From Candidatus Arcticimaribacter sp. UBA7428 (GTDB lineage Bacteria > Bacteroidota > Bacteroidia > Flavobacteriales > Flavobacteriaceae): a DNA stretch of 19,758 bases. The position numbers and the translations under genes were made by a program. Below, one piece after another: positions 8,117-15,406 of this stretch; the stretch's first letter is position 1, and each line of letters opens with the position of its first letter. The notes under the pieces were generated by a model. It was not told the DNA's origin, did no database searches, and was given only the letters and a program-made list of their open reading frames with translations. The DNA lies in NCBI GenBank assembly GCA_002477625.1, contig DLQQ01000079.1, positions 1 to 19,758 on the forward strand, written 5' to 3'.

Positions 8117-8290
8117 CTAATCAAAAATTGCTACCACCCTAGCCGGGGCAGCAGAAGCCCCAACAATTTTCAAAGGGAAAACGGCAACTTTGAAGCCTTC
8201 ATGTGGAAGTTCGTCGAGGTTGACCAATTGTTCCATATGGCAATATTCCTTATCTCTACCCACCAAATGTGCTTCCCAAAACAATTCTGT
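8117..8290 (-). pseudogene. C-terminal fragment of a cyclase / kynurenine formamidase-like protein
   Basis: The last 55-60 codons match the end of metal-dependent cyclase-family proteins. Recognisable features are an E-Y-C-H-M-E-Q-L-V-N-L-D-x-L-P stretch, then V-F-P-L-K-I-V-G-A-S-A-A-P-A-R-V-V-A at the C-terminus. The catalytic N-terminal part, with the H-x-G-T-H-x-D type metal motif, is absent. The frame runs on directly from the ugd remnant upstream, and the junction lies somewhere around 8275-8300 (position inferred from where the ugd similarity stops). A GTG at 8326 could formally start a 69-residue protein, but that would hold no active site. The fragment converges with the family 3 hydrolase 22 bp away. 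I treat it as non-functional. Confidence 0.7.
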
Positions 8291-8620
8291 AGCCAAGGCT
8301 GCAATTTCTTTAGAAACTTGAAGCACATAGCTTAGGTCCGCTCCTCCGTCTTCTAATTCTGGCGTGGGAAGGGCAAGGAAAATAAGCTCCGCAAAAGCTA
8401 CTGCTTAGGCTAAGTCGGACGAAAAATGAAAGCGGTTGGCTGCTCGGTTGCGTTGAAAAAGGATTTCTAGTTCGGGTTCTTAAATCGGAATTTATCCCGC
8501 TTGCATAGCCGATACTTTTTCCCGATTGTTGTCTATGCAAAGGACTTGATTTCCGGTTTATGCAAAGCAGGTTCCTGTTACTAAGCCTACATATCCTGAT
8601 CCTATAACCGCTATTTTCAT
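8291..8620 (-). pseudogene. ugd: UDP-glucose 6-dehydrogenase, N-terminal remnant with four in-frame stops
   Basis: From the ATG at 8620 (preceded by AGAAGGAG) the translation gives a typical UDP-glucose/GDP-mannose dehydrogenase N-terminus. It has the Rossmann motif G-S-G-Y-V-G-L-V-T-G (7-16), a C-I-D strand end, the I-P-I-x-E-P-E-L segment, and F-L-A-L-P-T-P followed by D-L-S-Y-V. Four codons are TAA: 21 (family usually Glu), 42 (variable), 46 (usually Tyr) and 71 (usually Glu). No insertion or deletion breaks the frame over about 105 codons. The NAD-domain remainder, catalytic Cys region and C-terminal domain are missing, replaced by the cyclase fragment. An intact enzyme would make UDP-glucuronate for exopolysaccharide. 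It starts 48 bp after the family 2 glycosyltransferase, probably at the end of the rml operon. Confidence 0.88.
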
Positions 8621-8668
8621 GCTCCTTCTGTATATGTATTCAAACGGAAGATCCGTCCGAATCGTATG

Positions 8669-9523
8669 TTATGCCTTCTTTTTGCTCTTGATTTTATTCC
8701 ATCGGTACGTTCGAATAAATTTGCCTTGCTCCGCATCAATTAAAAACGGTTGCTGTTCTCGTTTTGCCTTCTGGTACCCGCTAAGTAAACGAAAAAATGT
8801 GGGAAGACTCCTTTTTAGAAATGCATTTTTAAGACTCGCCAAAACGGAAAGCAACCAGCCGTATCGCAATACATAAAAAGCGGCTCCTTGAAATTGTGCT
8901 GTACGAGGACCATATCCTGCCCCTATGGCCCGCCTGTGTTTTACATGTAGCTGTGGGAGGGTCTGGACAGAAAAGCCAAAATAACGGGCTAAAAGTTCGT
9001 CTACCGTGTCCCAGCCCATCGCTGGACGCAGTCCTCCGATGGCAGCAAAGCAGGCGTTCGAATAGGCTTTAAATGCACCTCGAACATGATCCGGTCCCAT
9101 GGGGTGGTTCAACACCCAATCCCCTGCCTTGTTTTGCTCGTAACAAAAGCCGCCTGTAATTCCAACCTTCCGATCTTCAAAGGCCGTCAAGACGGTTTCA
9201 AAATAATCCTTGGGCAAAAGTAAGTCCGCGTCTAATTTAACCAAGACATCGTAGGGTTGCTTTAACTGTTTAAGACCAAAAGTAAAGGCATGAATCACTT
9301 TGGAGCCGGGCAAATGAGTGGCCTCCGAGCTATGATTTACATAGCGTATGTTTTCATATGCTGCAGAAAAGCGCTGCATGATGCTTTCTGTATCATCGGT
9401 TGCATTGTCGTTTACCAAAATAATTTCTAAGGCAGAAACTGTTTGCTCGCATAAGGATTGGAGCATCCCTTCTAAAAAGTTCGCTTCGTTGTGCGCGGGT
9501 ATGATTACACTATAGGTTTTCAA
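8669..9523 (-). CDS. glycosyltransferase family 2
   Basis: A 284-residue GT-A glycosyltransferase. The start V-I-I-P-A-H-N-E (6-13), the V-N-D-N-A-T-D-D segment (37-44) and the D-A-D metal motif (98-100, in K-L-D-A-D) are typical. A G-W-D-T-V-D-E segment stands where the catalytic acidic pair is expected. The C-terminal third has a hydrophobic patch (around 215-235) and a strongly basic end. The start is a TTG at 9523: no upstream ATG fits, and the protein must begin here to keep its first beta strand. The TTG overlaps the rmlD stop as TTGA, suggesting translational coupling. Its place after the rml genes suggests a role in building a rhamnose-containing surface glycan, which is inference. 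Donor and acceptor are unknown. Confidence 0.85.
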   Translation of the reverse strand: MKTYSVIIPAHNEANFLEGMLQSLCEQTVSALEIILVNDNATDDTESIMQRFSAAYENIRYVNHSSEATHLPGSKVIHAFTFGLKQLKQPYDVLVKLDADLLLPKDYFETVLTAFEDRKVGITGGFCYEQNKAGDWVLNHPMGPDHVRGAFKAYSNACFAAIGGLRPAMGWDTVDELLARYFGFSVQTLPQLHVKHRRAIGAGYGPRTAQFQGAAFYVLRYGWLLSVLASLKNAFLKRSLPTFFRLLSGYQKAKREQQPFLIDAEQGKFIRTYRWNKIKSKKKA

Positions 9524-10299
9524 AATGGCTTATTTGAAAAAAGAGGACTGTATATCGGGCGAACTGCTCCTCCGCCTGATGTTGTACTGGGCGTAACAGG
9601 GACTTCAAGTTGATGTTCTTTTACGATCGCAACCGCCAAGTCGTACCAGGACATGATCTGTTCATCCGAAAAATGATACAGGCCGTATTCAGGTTCTTTT
9701 TTTATCATTTGGAAAAGAAATCCTGCCAGATGGGCAACATTGGTTGGAGTGCCAACCTGATCGTTAACGACCATCAAGGGTTCACCGTTTTTGGCTTTAT
9801 TTAGAATGGCACTATAAAAATTGGCGCCTAAGGTTTTACTGTATAGCCAGGATGTTCGAATGATATAAAAGGATTTAGCCTTTTGCTGAATATGGTGCTC
9901 CCCTTGCAGCTTGCTTTTACCGTATTGGTTGAGAGGTGCTGTTGGGTCCGTTTCGACATAAGGCGTTTTTTTGGTGCCATCGAATACGTAATCTGTAGAA
10001 ATATGCAGCAGGGTAACCTGTTTTTCGTTACAAGCCGCCACGAGGTTTTTAACGCCTTCTACGTTTAATGCGTGAGCTGCGTCAATTTCAGTTTCTGCAC
10101 CTTCAACATGGGTATAGGCTGCACAATTGATACAAAAATCAAAGCTTTGTTTTTCCATAAAAGAAGTGATCGAGTGCGAATCGGTAATGTCCATTTCGTT
10201 TCTTCCACAGAAAACCCAGCGGTCTTCTGATCCCAAACTTTGCTGCTTGAGGGTTGTTCCCAATTGGCCGTTGGCTCCTGTAACTAAAATCCGTTTCAC
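9520..10299 (-). CDS. rmlD: dTDP-4-dehydrorhamnose reductase, C-terminally shortened
   Basis: Reduces dTDP-4-keto-L-rhamnose to dTDP-L-rhamnose with NAD(P)H, the last step of the pathway. An extended short-chain reductase with T-G-A-N-G-Q-L-G (7-14), N-C-A-A-Y-T (58-63), the S-T-D-Y-V-F-D-G strand (101-108) and the catalytic Y-x3-K (Tyr126, Lys130). The start is a GTG overlapping the rmlC stop as GTGA. It has 259 residues, against roughly 280-300 for the family. The end reads through the usual R-P-x-Y-S segment, then stops after a short unmatched tail, so about 25-40 C-terminal residues (helix and substrate-side segment) are missing. The catalytic core is intact; whether the shortened protein works is uncertain. 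Confidence 0.9.
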   Translation of the reverse strand: MKRILVTGANGQLGTTLKQQSLGSEDRWVFCGRNEMDITDSHSITSFMEKQSFDFCINCAAYTHVEGAETEIDAAHALNVEGVKNLVAACNEKQVTLLHISTDYVFDGTKKTPYVETDPTAPLNQYGKSKLQGEHHIQQKAKSFYIIRTSWLYSKTLGANFYSAILNKAKNGEPLMVVNDQVGTPTNVAHLAGFLFQMIKKEPEYGLYHFSDEQIMSWYDLAVAIVKEHQLEVPVTPSTTSGGGAVRPIYSPLFSNKPF

Positions 10300-10841
10300 T
10301 GCGTATAGGTTTTAAAGGTGGGCCAAAGGCGATCTTTATCGCTTAGAATTTGATCTGTTTGTGGAATTCTCCAATCGATGTTCAGTTCTGCGTCCTTATA
10401 TAAAATTCCACTTTCCGCTTCTGGGTGATAGTAGGCATCTGTTTTATAGAAAACAACCACTTCTGGACTTAGAACGGCATAGCCGTGGGCGCAACCTTTA
10501 GGAACAAATAGTTGTTCTTTGTTTTCCTGGCTCAGCACAGCAGTAACTACAGCTCCAAAAGTGGGGCTTTCTTTTCTTAAATCCACCGCAACATCCAAAA
10601 TGGTTCCTTGAAGTGCACGAACTAATTTTGCTTGTGCATGCGGCGCTTCTTGTAAGTGCAACCCACGAACAACCCCATAGGTCGAAAATGCTTCGTTGTC
10701 CTGAACTGGGTTAAAAGCCAGTTGAGTTAATGCTTCAAAACGTTCTTTTTGAAAACTTTCATAAAAATATCCCCGATCATCTTTAAACACCTGCGGCTTG
10801 ATCAGCCAACAATCTACTATTGAAGTTTTTTGAACATCCAT
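10296..10841 (-). CDS. rmlC: dTDP-4-dehydrorhamnose 3,5-epimerase
   Basis: Epimerises C3 and C5 of dTDP-4-keto-6-deoxyglucose, the third step towards dTDP-L-rhamnose. It has 181 residues, the usual length for this cupin-fold homodimer. Visible are D-D-R-G-Y-F-Y-E-S-F (21-30), the active-site R-G-L-H (His62), A-Q-A-K-L-V-R, the P-K-G-C-A-H-G-Y turn and the tyrosine in F-Y-K-T-D-x-Y-Y (132). It begins 2 bases after the rmlA stop, and its own stop overlaps the GTG start of rmlD. All expected catalytic positions are present. Confidence 0.96.
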   Translation of the reverse strand: MDVQKTSIVDCWLIKPQVFKDDRGYFYESFQKERFEALTQLAFNPVQDNEAFSTYGVVRGLHLQEAPHAQAKLVRALQGTILDVAVDLRKESPTFGAVVTAVLSQENKEQLFVPKGCAHGYAVLSPEVVVFYKTDAYYHPEAESGILYKDAELNIDWRIPQTDQILSDKDRLWPTFKTYTQ

Positions 10842-10843
10842 AT

Positions 10844-11707
10844 TTATTCTGAAATCAGCGATTTTAAATAGGTCCCATAGACGGTTTTTTCGAGCTCGTC
10901 AGCCAAAAGGCTCAACTGTGGTTTATCGATCGCTCCCGAATGGTATGCGGCCGCCTCGATCGCACCGATCAGTATGCCTTGTCTGGATTGAATTACTTGT
11001 ACAAACTGACTGGCTTCCATCAACGATTCGATGGTTCCGGTATCCAACCAGGCAGTGCCAGGATCTAAAACCTCAACATGCAACCGGTTTTCGTCCATAT
11101 ACAGTCGGTTGAGATCCGTAATTTCTAATTCTCCCCTTGCGCTTGGTTTCAGTTGTTTTGCTTTTTCGACCACGGTATTGTCGTAAAAATAAATTCCCGG
11201 GACAGCGTAAGTCGATTTGGGATGCGTTGGCTTTTCTTCAATGTCAATTGCTTTTCTGTTGGCATCAAATTGAACGATTCCATACCGATGTGGATCGCTC
11301 ACTTTGCTGGCAAAAATCATCCCGCCATCGTAAGAGGCGTGTTTTTTTAGCTGCTCTATAAAATGGGTTCCATAAAATAAATTGTCTCCCAAAATAAGAG
11401 CAACGGGATCGTTTTGTATGAAGTCTTTGCCTAAAATAAATGCTTGTGCCAAACCGTTTGGTTCTGGCTGTTCAACATAACTAAAAGAACATCCTATGCG
11501 TGAACCATCGCCCAATAAGCTTTTAAATAAAGGCATGTCCTCTGGGGTGGTAATAATCAATATTTCGTGTATTCCTGCTTCTATTAAGGTTGCCAAAGGA
11601 TAATATACCATAGGCTTGTCGTAGATGGGCATGAGTTGCTTACTAACCGCTTTGGTCAATGGGTATAGACGTGTTCCTTTTCCTCCTGCTAAGATAATTC
11701 CTTTCAT
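10844..11707 (-). CDS. rmlA: glucose-1-phosphate thymidylyltransferase
   Basis: Couples glucose-1-phosphate and dTTP to dTDP-glucose, the first step of dTDP-rhamnose synthesis and normally the feedback-controlled one. It has 287 residues, standard for the short RmlA form. The nucleotide-binding G-G-x-G-T-R-L-x-P-L-T (8-18), the substrate segment with K-Q-L-M-P-I-Y-D-K-P, and the metal-binding L-G-D-N-L-F (Asp108) are visible, with E-E-K-P further on. Its start overlaps the rmlB stop by one base (TGATG), so translation is probably coupled. Confidence 0.97.
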   Translation of the reverse strand: MKGIILAGGKGTRLYPLTKAVSKQLMPIYDKPMVYYPLATLIEAGIHEILIITTPEDMPLFKSLLGDGSRIGCSFSYVEQPEPNGLAQAFILGKDFIQNDPVALILGDNLFYGTHFIEQLKKHASYDGGMIFASKVSDPHRYGIVQFDANRKAIDIEEKPTHPKSTYAVPGIYFYDNTVVEKAKQLKPSARGELEITDLNRLYMDENRLHVEVLDPGTAWLDTGTIESLMEASQFVQVIQSRQGILIGAIEAAAYHSGAIDKPQLSLLADELEKTVYGTYLKSLISE

Positions 11708-12723
11708 CAGTTCCTTTTGTTTAGGTAATGTTCTACCGTAATCTGAAGTGCTTCTTCAAAAGAGGTCTGGGCTTTCCAGCCCAATTCATTCTTGATTTTG
11801 GTTGCGTCAATGGCATATCGAAAATCATGCCCCAAACGATCGGTAACATGAGTAATTAGTGTGGTATAAGATTTTCCGTTGGATCGTGGCTGTATCGTAT
11901 CTAAAATTTGAATAACGGCTGCACAGAGATCCAAATTTGTTTTTTCGCTATCGCCACCCACACAATAAACCTCCCCTAAGGTTCCTTTTTCAAAAACAGT
12001 TTGTATGGCGATACAGTGATCGAGTACAAAAAGCCAATCCCGAATGTTTTTTCCTGTTCCATAAATAGGAATGGGTTCTTCTTGAATTGCTTTTCTAATG
12101 ATCGTTGGAATCAATTTTTCTTGATGCTGGTAGGGTCCAAAGTTATTGGAACAATTGGTCGTTACAACGGGCAGGCCATAGGTGTGAAAATAGCTTCGAA
12201 CCAAATGATCCGATGCGGCTTTGGATGCGCTATAAGGGCTGTTGGGAGCGTAGGCGGTTTCTTCAGTAAAGGCTCCTGTAGAACCTAAGGCACCGTAAAC
12301 CTCATCTGTTGAGATTTGGTGAAAACGAGCCTTTTCATAGGTAGCTTTCTTGCTTTGATTGGGTTCCAACCACGCTTTTCGAGCTGCTTCTAAAAGCTGA
12401 AAAGTTCCCATAATGTTGGTTTCAACAAAGGCCTGTGGACCGCTGATCGAATTATCAACATGGGATTCTGCCGCAAAATGAACGACACCCTGTATGTTGT
12501 TTTCTTGAAACAATTGACTTAAAAGCTGAGCATCACAAATGTCTCCTTCGACAAAGCTTAGTCGAGCGTTTCCCTCCCAGCGTTTCAGCGCGTTTGCATC
12601 TGCAGCATAGGTTTTCTTGTCTAAAACCAATAAGTTTTCGAGGGGTTTGGCTTCTATGATATAGTCAATGTAATTTGACCCTATGAATCCTAATCCTCCA
12701 GTGATGAGTGTTTTTGCCTCCAT
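11707..12723 (-). CDS. rmlB: dTDP-glucose 4,6-dehydratase
   Basis: Converts dTDP-glucose to dTDP-4-keto-6-deoxyglucose with tightly bound NAD, the second step of the pathway. An extended short-chain dehydrogenase of 338 residues, a normal length. Visible are the G-G-x-G-F-I-G NAD motif (9-15), H-F-A-A-E-S-H-V-D (82-90), the catalytic T-D-E triad (139-141, in S-T-D-E-V-Y-G) and Y-x3-K (Tyr164, Lys168). The gene begins directly after the TAA of the GH3-type synthetase with no gap, so the rml block is fused to that upstream gene at the level of transcription and probably of translation. The gene order B-A-C-D follows. Confidence 0.97.
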   Translation of the reverse strand: MEAKTLITGGLGFIGSNYIDYIIEAKPLENLLVLDKKTYAADANALKRWEGNARLSFVEGDICDAQLLSQLFQENNIQGVVHFAAESHVDNSISGPQAFVETNIMGTFQLLEAARKAWLEPNQSKKATYEKARFHQISTDEVYGALGSTGAFTEETAYAPNSPYSASKAASDHLVRSYFHTYGLPVVTTNCSNNFGPYQHQEKLIPTIIRKAIQEEPIPIYGTGKNIRDWLFVLDHCIAIQTVFEKGTLGEVYCVGGDSEKTNLDLCAAVIQILDTIQPRSNGKSYTTLITHVTDRLGHDFRYAIDATKIKNELGWKAQTSFEEALQITVEHYLNKRN

Positions 12724-14208
12724 TTATTGTGCTTTTGGCAGAGCGTCTGCAATTTTACGGTCGTTGGCTAAACGCGGAACTTTGTTCTGTCCGCCCAGTT
12801 TGCCAATCGATTTCATATACTTTTCAAAGCCTTGCTTTATTATCGGTTTTACAACAAGCTTGCGTAATACTTTGCCTTGAATCAGATCCTGATAATATAC
12901 GTTTTGCTTTTCCATTTCCGCATCTAAAGCCGTCTCAAATGCTCCCATATCTTCTGGCTCTTGATCAAATTCAATACACCATTCGTGGTAAGGCAACCCT
13001 GATTCTGGCTTTACTTGGGGGGCAACCGTAAACTCTCGGATTCGAACAGGCGTCCCTTCTGTTACTATTTTGAGGGCTGTTTCTACTTCTTTTCCAATAA
13101 CGTGTTCTCCAAAAGCAGAAATAAAATGTTTGATTCTTCCGGTTACTACCAAACGATAGGGTGCTGTAGAAACAAAACGAACCGTATCTCCAATATTGTA
13201 GGCCCATAAACCCGCATTGGTAGAAATTATTAGAGCATAATTAACTCCTAATACTACTTCGCCAAGGGTATATCGTTTTGAGTTTTCTTGTTGTATTTCA
13301 TCGACCCGTATAAACTCATAGAAAATTCCATTATTCAAGAGCAAGAGTAAACCCTCTTGCTTGGGAATGTCTTGATAAGCAAAAAAGCCTTCGGAGGCTG
13401 GGAACAGCTCCAAGGTGTCTACCGATCGTCCAATGAGGTTTTTAAAGACACTTTTATAGGGTTCAAAATTTACTCCTCCGTAAACGAAGAGCGAAAAGTT
13501 TTTGAACAAATCGCCAACATCTTGTTTGGTTTTACTTTTTATTTTTTCGAAATACATCTGAACCCAGGAAGGTATTCCACCAATGAGTGTCATGTCTTTT
13601 GTTACTGTTTCGGCAACAATCGCGTTTACTTTTTCTTCCCAGTCTTCGATACAGTTGGTTTCCCAGCTGGGCATACGGCTTTTTTGGAGATAGGAAGGGA
13701 CGTGGTGTGCTACAATTCCTGATAAGCGCCCCAAAGCAATTCCGTTTTTATAATCCAGCTCCGGACTCCCTTGAACAAAGATTTGTTTTCCTTTCAAAAA
13801 GCTAGTGTTTCCCGTATAGTATATATAGATAAGTATGGCATCTCGCGCTGCGGTGATGTGGGTTGGCATAGATTCTTCGGTTATCGGAATGTATTTAGCC
13901 CCAGAAGTAGTACCACTTGTTTTGGAAAAATAAATTGGCTTCCCTGGCCATAAGATGTCTTCTTCGCCAGCAACAATTCGGTCTACATAGATGCGTAATG
14001 CTTCATAGTCTCGAACAGGAACCTGTTTCGCAAAATCTGAGGGTTGTGTAATGGATGAAAAATTATGGTCTTTTCCAAAAAGGGTTTTTCTGCCGGAAGC
14101 AATGAGTTTTTGAAAGGTTTTTTGTTGAGCCTGAACCGGGTTATTTACCCATTTTTGGTTTTTTTTAAAGATGACTTTAGCAAATATTTTTGCTGCTAAT
14201 TGCTTCAT
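12724..14208 (-). CDS. GH3 (auxin-responsive type) acyl-adenylate/acyl-amido synthetase family protein
   Basis: A 494-residue member of the GH3 branch of the ANL adenylating enzymes; plant relatives join jasmonate or auxin to amino acids, while the bacterial substrates are largely unknown. The phosphate-binding loop S-K-T-S-G-T-T-S-G-A-K-Y-I-P is at 95-108. A Y-G-G-V-N-F-E-P-Y segment follows mid-protein. The Y-N-I-G-D-T-V-R-F motif and a G-R-I-K-H-F hinge come before the C-terminal subdomain. All three expected ATP-binding motifs are present, so it is probably active in forming an acyl-adenylate and passing the acyl group to an amine. The name does not mean glycoside hydrolase family 3. It sits 12 bp after the M23 peptidase and abuts rmlB, so it is probably co-expressed with envelope genes. 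The substrate cannot be read from sequence. Confidence 0.9.
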   Translation of the reverse strand: MKQLAAKIFAKVIFKKNQKWVNNPVQAQQKTFQKLIASGRKTLFGKDHNFSSITQPSDFAKQVPVRDYEALRIYVDRIVAGEEDILWPGKPIYFSKTSGTTSGAKYIPITEESMPTHITAARDAILIYIYYTGNTSFLKGKQIFVQGSPELDYKNGIALGRLSGIVAHHVPSYLQKSRMPSWETNCIEDWEEKVNAIVAETVTKDMTLIGGIPSWVQMYFEKIKSKTKQDVGDLFKNFSLFVYGGVNFEPYKSVFKNLIGRSVDTLELFPASEGFFAYQDIPKQEGLLLLLNNGIFYEFIRVDEIQQENSKRYTLGEVVLGVNYALIISTNAGLWAYNIGDTVRFVSTAPYRLVVTGRIKHFISAFGEHVIGKEVETALKIVTEGTPVRIREFTVAPQVKPESGLPYHEWCIEFDQEPEDMGAFETALDAEMEKQNVYYQDLIQGKVLRKLVVKPIIKQGFEKYMKSIGKLGGQNKVPRLANDRKIADALPKAQ

Positions 14209-14220
14209 TCTTTTGTCTTG

Positions 14221-15093
14221 TTATTTAGAAAAGTCAATAAAACTTTCGGGGTTCATTGGGTATCCATCACTCCAAAGCTCAAAATGTAAATGCCACCCTG
14301 TGGATAACTCTCCTGTATTTCCAGCAGAAGCAATCACTTCCCCTGCTACCACATAGTCTCCTTGTTGTTTACTCAATGAAGCGTTGTGTTTGTAAGCAGA
14401 AATTAAGCCGAATGGATGTTCAATGATGATTACATGACCCGTGCCAGCTGTCCATTCCGAAAAAATAACCGTTCCATCGGCAACTGCCTTGATGGGTGCA
14501 TTTTCTTTGAGTACAATGTCAACGGCATAATGCTTATTCGTTGGGTCATAGGTTTGCGATAGATCGCCTTGGGCTGGAGGAAACAGAACAAAATTGATCT
14601 TGCTTTTTGATCCTCCTTGAAAATTATACTTGTCTTCTTGATCTACCATAGCCCTCAAAAGAGAATCATCAATACTCATAGAAACAATTGCTTTGGGGCG
14701 TTTGGAAAAACTGTCTAATGTTATGGGGCTTTCATTTAGTTCGTCGAACTTAAGGTCTCCTACCAATACCTGTTGAATGGAGTTTAAGTATCGGATGGAT
14801 TGATCGTATGCTCTGTTTAAAGAATCAAGTTTTATTGCGTTTTCTGCAGCTTGCGCTCGCATAGCAGTTGAAGAATATCCAGGTATAAATTCTTTGAGCG
14901 GTGTAGAAGCGATTAAAAGAACGGTTCCCGTCACAAAGACGGAAATTAGAAGAATGGAAATAATCATAACGTTTAATCGCGTCAAACGGAAGTACAATTG
15001 TTCTTCATACGTTTCCTCGTTCAAGACCACTAAACGGTACTTGTTCAGTAGTTTTTGCTTTAATTTTCCTCTTTTTTTTGATTCTTTTCCCAT
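14221..15093 (-). CDS. M23 family (LytM-type) metallopeptidase, membrane-anchored
   Basis: A 290-residue envelope protein. A very basic cytoplasmic start (about 1-40) leads to one transmembrane helix (about 42-62), a helical linker (about 75-115), then a C-terminal LytM/M23 domain. Zinc and catalytic residues of an active M23 enzyme are visible: H-x3-D (His188, Asp192), a central His236 in Y-K-H-N, and H-x-H (His268, His270 in H-L-H-F-E-L). It is therefore likely to cut peptidoglycan cross-bridge peptides in the periplasm, unlike the degenerate EnvC/NlpD type. It is the first gene of the apparent operon running into the rml genes and is divergent from tatA, with its own promoter. Confidence 0.93.
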   Translation of the reverse strand: MGKESKKRGKLKQKLLNKYRLVVLNEETYEEQLYFRLTRLNVMIISILLISVFVTGTVLLIASTPLKEFIPGYSSTAMRAQAAENAIKLDSLNRAYDQSIRYLNSIQQVLVGDLKFDELNESPITLDSFSKRPKAIVSMSIDDSLLRAMVDQEDKYNFQGGSKSKINFVLFPPAQGDLSQTYDPTNKHYAVDIVLKENAPIKAVADGTVIFSEWTAGTGHVIIIEHPFGLISAYKHNASLSKQQGDYVVAGEVIASAGNTGELSTGWHLHFELWSDGYPMNPESFIDFSK

Positions 15094-15102
15094 GATCTAG
15101 CA

Positions 15103-15110
15103 CAAATATA
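15103..15110 (-). promoter_or_regulatory. -7 promoter element for the M23 peptidase-rml operon
   Basis: TATATTTG on the minus strand matches TAnnTTTG, ending 9 bases before the ATG at 15093. That implies a leader of only a few bases. No convincing -33 TTTG is seen. No further matching element was noticed within the tightly packed genes downstream, so this may drive the whole operon. Confidence 0.55.
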
Positions 15111-15178
15111 AAGAAACCCTTGGTTAAAAATTACTGCTTTCCCTGATCAAAATACGGATTCCCTACAATAATTCTTTT

Positions 15179-15186
15179 TACATTTG
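15179..15186 (+). promoter_or_regulatory. -7 promoter element for tatA
   Basis: TACATTTG matches TAnnTTTG and ends 15 bases before the ATG at 15202. An in-frame TTG at 15184 lies inside this element and is therefore unlikely to be the start of tatA. Confidence 0.55.
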
Positions 15187-15201
15187 TTGAAAATCAATGA
15201 T

Positions 15202-15399
15202 ATGATAAGTTTAGTAGTTTTTTTAGGAATGATTGGAGGTCCTCAAATAATCCTCATCGTCCTTGTAGTTTTATTGCTTTTTGGAGGTAGAAAAATTCCT
15301 GAATTGATGCGTGGTCTCGGAAGCGGTATTAAGGAATTTAAAAACGCTACAAAAGAAGAGGAAGAAGATGCCTCAAAAATTGAAAAGAAAAAAGACTAA
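15202..15399 (+). CDS. tatA: Sec-independent translocase subunit TatA/TatE
   Basis: A 65-residue component of the twin-arginine pathway, which carries folded proteins across the cytoplasmic membrane; TatA multimers form the passage with TatC. It has a single N-terminal transmembrane helix (about 14-27), the conserved F-G hinge (27-28), then the amphipathic helix with K-I-P-E-L-x-R-x-L-G-x-G-I-K-E-F (31-46) and a charged, acidic-then-basic tail. The start at 15202 is chosen because the upstream in-frame TTG overlaps the promoter box. No tatC is adjacent. It is divergent from the M23 peptidase and convergent with the DUF4837 gene, whose stop is 7 bp away. Confidence 0.93.
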   Translation: MISLVVFLGMIGGPQIILIVLVVLLLFGGRKIPELMRGLGSGIKEFKNATKEEEEDASKIEKKKD

Positions 15400-15406
15400 C
15401 GCTCTT

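Noticed and set aside
8310-8540. 76-codon minus-strand frame in the ugd remnant
   Set aside because: It is an off-frame reading of the pseudogene. The true frame gives clear UDP-glucose dehydrogenase similarity.
8291-8620. Genuine stop-codon recoding (UAA read as an amino acid) in ugd
   Set aside because: The dehydrogenase is missing its C-terminal two thirds and all other genes use TAA as a normal stop, so a broken gene is much simpler. It is kept only as a remote alternative in the finding.
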